Below, piece after piece: positions 5,319-9,116 of a stretch of 9,116 bases of DNA. The DNA is taken from the NCBI GenBank assembly GCA_002412985.1, contig DHWC01000133.1, positions 2,358 through 11,473 of the forward strand, read 5' to 3'. A program made the position numbers and the translations under genes. How positions within the stretch are numbered: position 1 is the stretch's first letter; each line of letters begins with the position of its first letter. This DNA is from Methylocystaceae bacterium UBA5192 (GTDB lineage Bacteria; Pseudomonadota; Alphaproteobacteria; Rhizobiales; Beijerinckiaceae). The notes beneath the pieces were generated by a model that saw only the letters and a list, made by a program, of their open reading frames with translations, searched no databases and was not told the DNA's origin.

Positions 5319-6296
5319 TTAATCTTGTGTGGTTTGGGGCTCTTTTTTATCCACGCGCGTGTAGTTTATTGTTTCTTCAATAAGATATAAAGGCCTACCC
5401 TTCACTTCATTAAAAATGCGAGCAATATATTCGCCAATAACTCCCAATGAAATAAGTTGTACGCCAGAGAAAAAAGTTATTGAAACAATAAGTGAAGGAA
5501 ATCCTGGGAGATCGACGCCAAAAAGCATTGTGCGAGTCCAGTAATACAACGCCATAGCAAGTGCAAATCCAGAGATTAATAATCCTGCATAAGTCCAAAT
5601 TTTCAAAGGAATAGAGGAAAAAGACATAAATCCATCTAGTGCAAATTGCAGCAAACGAGAAAAATTAAATTTTGACTCTCCTGCTGCGCGACTTTCGACT
5701 GTGTAGGGCACGCCAACTGAGCGGAAACCAATCCATGCGTACAAGCCTTTATTAAATCTGGCGCGTTCGCGCATGGAGAGTAGGGCATCTACAGCTTGCC
5801 GATCGAGCAGTCGGTAATCTCCAGCTCCAGATGGTAATGATACATCGCCGTATTTATCCACCAATCGATAAAAAAGCTTCGTAAAGATTGCTCTTATTCT
5901 TGGATCTGTAGCGCGATCCAATCTCTGTCCGTAGACATTTTTATATCCTTGCCGCCATCTTTCAATAAATTGAATGATTAATTCTGGAGGATGCTGCAGA
6001 TCGGCATCCATAATAATAACTGCATCGCCCCGAGCCTGATCAAGGCCAGCGGTTATCGCGACTTCTTTACCAAAATTTCTTGAAAGAGAGAGCGCTCTAT
6101 AATTTGTCGTCTCTGCGCAAAGGGAACGTATTTTCTCAAGACTTCCATCTTGTGAGCCGTCATTTATAAAGATGATCTCAAAGGACTCGTTGCAGTTCGC
6201 AAGAGCGGCTGACAAGCGAACGCTGAGAGGGTCAAGACTCTTCGCCTCATTATAGACTGGAATGACGACGGAAATTTCTGGATGAGTGCTGCTCAT
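5319..6296 (-). CDS. Polyprenyl-phosphate glycosyltransferase, GT2 family (GtrB/ArnC/FlmF2 type)
   Basis: This 325-residue membrane-anchored family 2 glycosyltransferase probably transfers a sugar from a nucleotide sugar to undecaprenyl phosphate on the cytoplasmic face. The GT-A domain shows ISVVIPVYNE (8-17), FINDGSQDGS (43-52), RNFGKEVAITAGL (73-85) and the metal-binding D97-A-D99 in MDADLQHPPEL. GAGDYRLLDR (157-166) and AAGESKFNF (204-212) follow. Two C-terminal membrane helices lie at about 233-257 and 267-289, then GEYIARIFNEVKGRPLYLIEE, the typical end of the GtrB/ArnC group. The donor sugar cannot be read from the sequence. The ATG at 6296 gives a normal N-terminus; only a poor AGG is close upstream. 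The divergent neighbour is a ChbG/HpnK-type deacetylase, which suggests an N-acetylated sugar. No ArnT-like transferase is present in the window. Confidence 0.88.
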   Translation of the reverse strand: MSSTHPEISVVIPVYNEAKSLDPLSVRLSAALANCNESFEIIFINDGSQDGSLEKIRSLCAETTNYRALSLSRNFGKEVAITAGLDQARGDAVIIMDADLQHPPELIIQFIERWRQGYKNVYGQRLDRATDPRIRAIFTKLFYRLVDKYGDVSLPSGAGDYRLLDRQAVDALLSMRERARFNKGLYAWIGFRSVGVPYTVESRAAGESKFNFSRLLQFALDGFMSFSSIPLKIWTYAGLLISGFALAMALYYWTRTMLFGVDLPGFPSLIVSITFFSGVQLISLGVIGEYIARIFNEVKGRPLYLIEETINYTRVDKKEPQTTQD

Positions 6297-6363
6297 GACC
6301 TATGCTTGCATAATTTTTTGTATGATATAGCAGATTTCTTTCCATTTTAAGAAAGTGTTTGAC
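6297..6363. promoter_or_regulatory. Shared divergent promoter region, glycosyltransferase / deacetylase
   Basis: These 67 AT-rich bases separate the two start codons and must hold the promoters of both genes unless one is read from elsewhere. TATGAT at 6321-6326 (ATCATA on the other strand) resembles a -10 box, but I find no well-spaced -35 for either direction. Confidence 0.4.
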
Positions 6364-7212
6364 ATGGTGAAAGAGAAGGTCGTGGCTCTATGCGCCGATG
6401 ACTTTGGGCTGTCTTATGGTGTTAGTCTGGGCATCCTTGAGGCCGTAACTGCGGGTCGGTTAACTGGCGTTTCCGCCATCGTCACGGGACCTGGCTGGCC
6501 GGCTATGGGGCGTGAACTCGCTCGCCGCGCCCCTGACGCTGATATTGGTCTCCACCTCAACTTAACTCTTGGAGCGCCGCTTGGATCGATGCCTAAATTT
6601 GCGCCTCAGGGTATTTTCCCGCCTATCGCAAAGGTCATAAGATTAGCCGTTCGGGGAAAGCTCCCACTCGACGAGATTGAAGCGGAAATTGATCGGCAGT
6701 TAGATCAGTTTGAAGCAGTGATTGATAAAGCGCCTGATCACCTCGACGGTCATCAACATGTTCATGTTTTAAATCCTATACGTGACATTATATTTGATGC
6801 TTTGATAAAACGCGGCCTAGAGGGGCAAGTCTGGCTGCGCGATGTGAGCGACACGATGCACCGCATCTTTTCCCGTCGTTCTCAGATTTCTAAAGCGCTT
6901 TCTGTTAGAACATTAGCAAAAGGATTTGCGAAAGACGCGCGTCAACGCGGGTTTGAGGTAAATAGCGGCTTTTCTGGCTTTTCAGATTTTGATCCTGCAA
7001 AAGATTATGCGCAGCAGTTCCAGCGCTATCTTCGCTTCCCAGGTCCTCGACATGTGATTATGTGTCATCCTGGACATGTCGATGAAGATTTAAAACGACT
7101 TGATCCAGTCACAATTACACGTGCTCAAGAATTAGAATTCTTGCTTTCGCCAAAATTGATAGAGCTGCTAGAAAATAATGGGATTCTACTTGCGCGTTTG
7201 TCGCAAATCTAA
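6364..7212 (+). CDS. ChbG/HpnK (YdjC) family carbohydrate deacetylase
   Basis: Members of this metal-dependent family remove the N-acetyl group from GlcNAc- or GalNAc-containing substrates. The 282-residue protein has ALCADDFGLS (8-17) with the catalytic/metal Asp pair, DIGLHLNLT (60-68) and DHLDGHQHVHVLN (125-136), giving metal ligands expected at about D13, H64 and H130. MCHPGHVDEDL follows near residue 235. There is no signal peptide, so it acts in the cytoplasm or on the inner membrane face. ATG at 6364 is preferred to the in-frame GTG at 6355 because AAGAAAG (6349-6355) sits eight bases before it. Relatives include ChbG (chitobiose), HpnK (hopanoid aminosugar) and NaxD of Francisella (undecaprenyl-phosphate-GalNAc). 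The divergent GtrB/ArnC-type neighbour favours a NaxD-like role; no hopanoid or chitobiose genes are seen. Confidence 0.88.
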   Translation: MVKEKVVALCADDFGLSYGVSLGILEAVTAGRLTGVSAIVTGPGWPAMGRELARRAPDADIGLHLNLTLGAPLGSMPKFAPQGIFPPIAKVIRLAVRGKLPLDEIEAEIDRQLDQFEAVIDKAPDHLDGHQHVHVLNPIRDIIFDALIKRGLEGQVWLRDVSDTMHRIFSRRSQISKALSVRTLAKGFAKDARQRGFEVNSGFSGFSDFDPAKDYAQQFQRYLRFPGPRHVIMCHPGHVDEDLKRLDPVTITRAQELEFLLSPKLIELLENNGILLARLSQI

Positions 7213-7233
7213 AGGCGCATTGATTACATAAAT

Positions 7234-8073
7234 TTAAATATGAATATCAAGCCCCACATCTAAAACGGGGGCAGAGTGTGTAAGTGCGCCTACAGAAATC
7301 AGGTTAACGCCTGTCTCTGCAACAGCTGCAACGGTATCTAGGGATATTCCGCCAGAGGCCTCGGACAAAGCCTGTTTGTTGATCATTCTTACAGCTTCTG
7401 CGAGCTGAGGGATGCTCATATTATCTAGCAAAACGACATCAACGCCTTCAGAGAGAGCTTCATGTAATTGATCTAATGTATCAACCTCAATTTCTATTTT
7501 AACGAGGTGTCCGATTTTTTGTTTCGCAGCGCGAAGCGCTGCAGCCACTCCTCCAGCGACAGCGATATGATTATCTTTAATAAGAATTGCGTCATCTAAG
7601 CCAAAGCGATGATTGACGCCGCCGCCACAAGCAACAGCGTATTTTTCAAGCGCACGCAAATTTGGCGTGGTTTTTCGAGTGTCGCAAATCTTGGCGTGAG
7701 TATGCGATATTTGACTAACATATTCGGCGGTTAATGTTGAGATACCGGATAAATGACCTAAAAAATTTAAGGCAACGCGTTCTGCCGCTAAAATGCTTGT
7801 CGCTGACCCATTAATTCGCGCGATAATATCGCCTGAATTAACTAATGCGGTATCTATTAGTATATTGTCATATTTTATTTCTGGATCAATCAATTGAAAC
7901 GCTGTTAAAGCAGTAGCTGTGCCGCATAAGACTCCACATTTTCGAGCAACTAATGTTGCTTCAATTTTTATATTTTTATTAAAAATTGCCTCACTCGTTA
8001 TATCGCCAGCTCTACCAAGATCCTCTAGCAATGCCTCTTTTACAGATTTTTCGAATAAAAGATGTGGTAACAT
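7234..8073 (-). CDS. nadC: Nicotinate-nucleotide pyrophosphorylase, carboxylating (quinolinate phosphoribosyltransferase)
   Basis: NadC converts quinolinate and phosphoribosyl pyrophosphate to nicotinate mononucleotide, the third step of de novo NAD synthesis in the cytoplasm. The 279-residue product has the family length and motifs: ALLEDLGRAGDITSEA (N-terminus), AAERVALNFLGHLSGIST, CDTRKTTPNLRALEKYAV with the substrate-binding Arg and Lys, GGGVNHRFGLDDAILIKDNHI, KIEIEVDTLDQ, VDVVLLDNMS, EASGGIS and ISVGALTHSAPVLDVGLDI. ATG at 8073 is supported by AGGA at 8083-8086, nine bases upstream. The preceding gene nadB ends 11 bases before, on the same strand, so the two form an operon and may be translationally coupled. 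The stop is 21 bases from the convergent deacetylase stop, with no terminator hairpin between them. Confidence 0.96.
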   Translation of the reverse strand: MLPHLLFEKSVKEALLEDLGRAGDITSEAIFNKNIKIEATLVARKCGVLCGTATALTAFQLIDPEIKYDNILIDTALVNSGDIIARINGSATSILAAERVALNFLGHLSGISTLTAEYVSQISHTHAKICDTRKTTPNLRALEKYAVACGGGVNHRFGLDDAILIKDNHIAVAGGVAAALRAAKQKIGHLVKIEIEVDTLDQLHEALSEGVDVVLLDNMSIPQLAEAVRMINKQALSEASGGISLDTVAAVAETGVNLISVGALTHSAPVLDVGLDIHI

Positions 8074-8082
8074 ATTTTATTT

Positions 8083-8087
8083 TCCTA
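8083..8087 (-). promoter_or_regulatory. nadC Shine-Dalgarno overlapping the nadB stop codon
   Basis: On the minus strand TAGGA contains the nadB stop TAG and the AGGA ribosome-binding site of nadC. Ribosomes ending nadB would clear or reload this site, which is a common coupling arrangement. Confidence 0.6.
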
Positions 8088-9116
8088 AATACAAGTATTT
8101 GCAATATCTAAAGCTTGATTGAGAGTCATTTGTGTTCGAAAAGCAAGCTTTGGGCTTTCACAAGGATAGTCCTCTCTGTAATGCGCACCACGACTTTCAC
8201 GACGTGTTAAAGCGCTAGCGGCAATAAAAATTGCTGTTATCAGCATATTTTGAACTACCGGCGTATTTTCCATGTTGTACAGGGTTATAAATTTTTTCAA
8301 AGCAAGGGTCAGGCTTTGTTCGCTTCTGATAACGCCGACATACGCACTCATCGTCTCGCGTATTTCAGTGATGATCGTCGACTGATCTATATTAAAAGTA
8401 TTTGGGTGGGATAAATTACAGCTATAATCAGAACTTGAAAAATGATGTTGTTTGATATCGCTTGCAACACGATCAGCAAAAACGAGCGCCTCTAATAGTG
8501 AATTTGAGGCTAAGCGGTTAGCCCCATGCACACCCGTCGAGGCAACTTCGCCGATCGCCCACATATTATTGATTGATGTACGACCTCTGGCGTCAGTCAA
8601 AACGCCCCCCATATGATAATGTGCCGCTGGAGCGATGGGGATTGGTTGAGTAATAGGATCAATCCCTGCAGCAAGACAACTCGCATAAACTGCGGGAAAA
8701 CGGCTAGGGAAGTCGCTTCCAATTCTCTCTCGCGCATCCAAAAAAGCGCCTGAACCATGTTGGATACTCTCGAAAACTTTTCTTGCGACAATATCTCTGG
8801 GAGCCAGTTCTGCCCTCGAATCGCAATCCATTAGAAAACGATGTCCAAACCGATTGATAATGGTTGCGCCTTCCCCGCGAAGAGATTCCGTTGCAAGAGG
8901 TGCTGGATCAGCATTCATATCAATAGCAGTCGGATGGAATTGAACGAATTCGGTATCTGCAATTATAGCTCCTGCCTGGGCCGCCATAGCTACGCCCGCG
9001 CCACAAGAGTCAAATGGATTTGTTGTTAGCCTATAAAGATGGCCTACGCCCCCTGTCGCCAAAACCAAGCATTTGCAACGATACTCAATCGTCGTTCCCT
9101 CTGACGTGGAGCAGTA
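8085..9116 (-). CDS. nadB: L-aspartate oxidase NadB (C-terminal part, 5' end beyond window)
   Basis: NadB is an FAD enzyme that oxidises L-aspartate to iminoaspartate, which NadA condenses with dihydroxyacetone phosphate to quinolinate. The frame is open to the right edge, giving 343 residues of an enzyme usually of about 510-540. The N-terminal FAD-binding segment is therefore missing only because of the window edge. Present are LATGGVGHLYRLTTNP, the VQFHPTAI block, ATESLRGEGA, LAPRDIVARK (active-site Arg), PAAHYHMGGV (substrate His) and GEVASTGVHGANRLASNSLLEALVF (FAD and substrate contacts), then the helical C-terminal domain to DIANTCI. An in-frame TTG at 9068 lies inside the conserved FAD domain and is not a start. 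nadC follows directly; nadA is expected further right by comparison with other nadABC operons, but cannot be seen. Confidence 0.95.
   Translation of the reverse strand, partial: YCSTSEGTTIEYRCKCLVLATGGVGHLYRLTTNPFDSCGAGVAMAAQAGAIIADTEFVQFHPTAIDMNADPAPLATESLRGEGATIINRFGHRFLMDCDSRAELAPRDIVARKVFESIQHGSGAFLDARERIGSDFPSRFPAVYASCLAAGIDPITQPIPIAPAAHYHMGGVLTDARGRTSINNMWAIGEVASTGVHGANRLASNSLLEALVFADRVASDIKQHHFSSSDYSCNLSHPNTFNIDQSTIITEIRETMSAYVGVIRSEQSLTLALKKFITLYNMENTPVVQNMLITAIFIAASALTRRESRGAHYREDYPCESPKLAFRTQMTLNQALDIANTCI

Noticed and set aside
9068..9116. TTG at 9068 as a possible start of nadB
   Set aside because: The frame continues upstream to the window edge, and the codon lies inside the conserved LATGGVG segment; nadB is simply truncated by the window.
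1..9116. CRISPR arrays, insertion sequences, prophage or toxin-antitoxin genes
   Set aside because: No regularly spaced repeats, transposase or integrase sequence, or target duplications were seen; nearly all sequence is explained by housekeeping and envelope genes.

Overview
The window looks like a chromosomal housekeeping segment of an alphaproteobacterium, most likely of the Hyphomicrobiales (Rhizobiales). The evidence is an IalB-family secreted protein, a ubiG gene divergent from a lysC whose protein reads like rhizobial aspartokinases, and a nadB-nadC pair. By eye the base composition is only moderately GC (roughly mid-40s percent), low for that order. I see no phage, insertion sequence, CRISPR array or other mobile element. 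No genus can be named.

Layout from left to right. The first 28 bases are the 5' half of a tRNA, probably tRNA-Gly, on the minus strand and cut by the window edge. A 238-base spacer with several inverted repeats follows. Next come ialB-like and ubiG, both minus strand and probably one transcription unit (ubiG first). A divergent control region of about 175 bases holds an 8-bp perfect inverted repeat. It is followed on the plus strand by lysC and a small conserved-type protein of unknown function. That gene meets murJ (lipid II flippase, minus strand) with no base between the two stop codons. A GtrB/ArnC-type polyprenyl-phosphate glycosyltransferase (minus) and a ChbG/HpnK-type deacetylase (plus) are divergent across a 67-base gap. 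The window ends with nadC and the 3' part of nadB on the minus strand, a de novo NAD operon reading in from the right.

Functional themes are envelope biogenesis (MurJ, glycosyltransferase plus deacetylase, IalB), aspartate-family amino-acid supply including diaminopimelate for peptidoglycan (LysC), ubiquinone synthesis (UbiG) and NAD synthesis (NadB, NadC). Nothing here is clearly a new system. The two best leads are (1) a perfect Shine-Dalgarno sequence and in-frame ATG inside lysC, just before the ACT domains, which predicts a separate regulatory beta subunit, and (2) the glycosyltransferase/deacetylase pair, which resembles the FlmF2/NaxD pair that makes undecaprenyl-phosphate aminosugars for lipid A.
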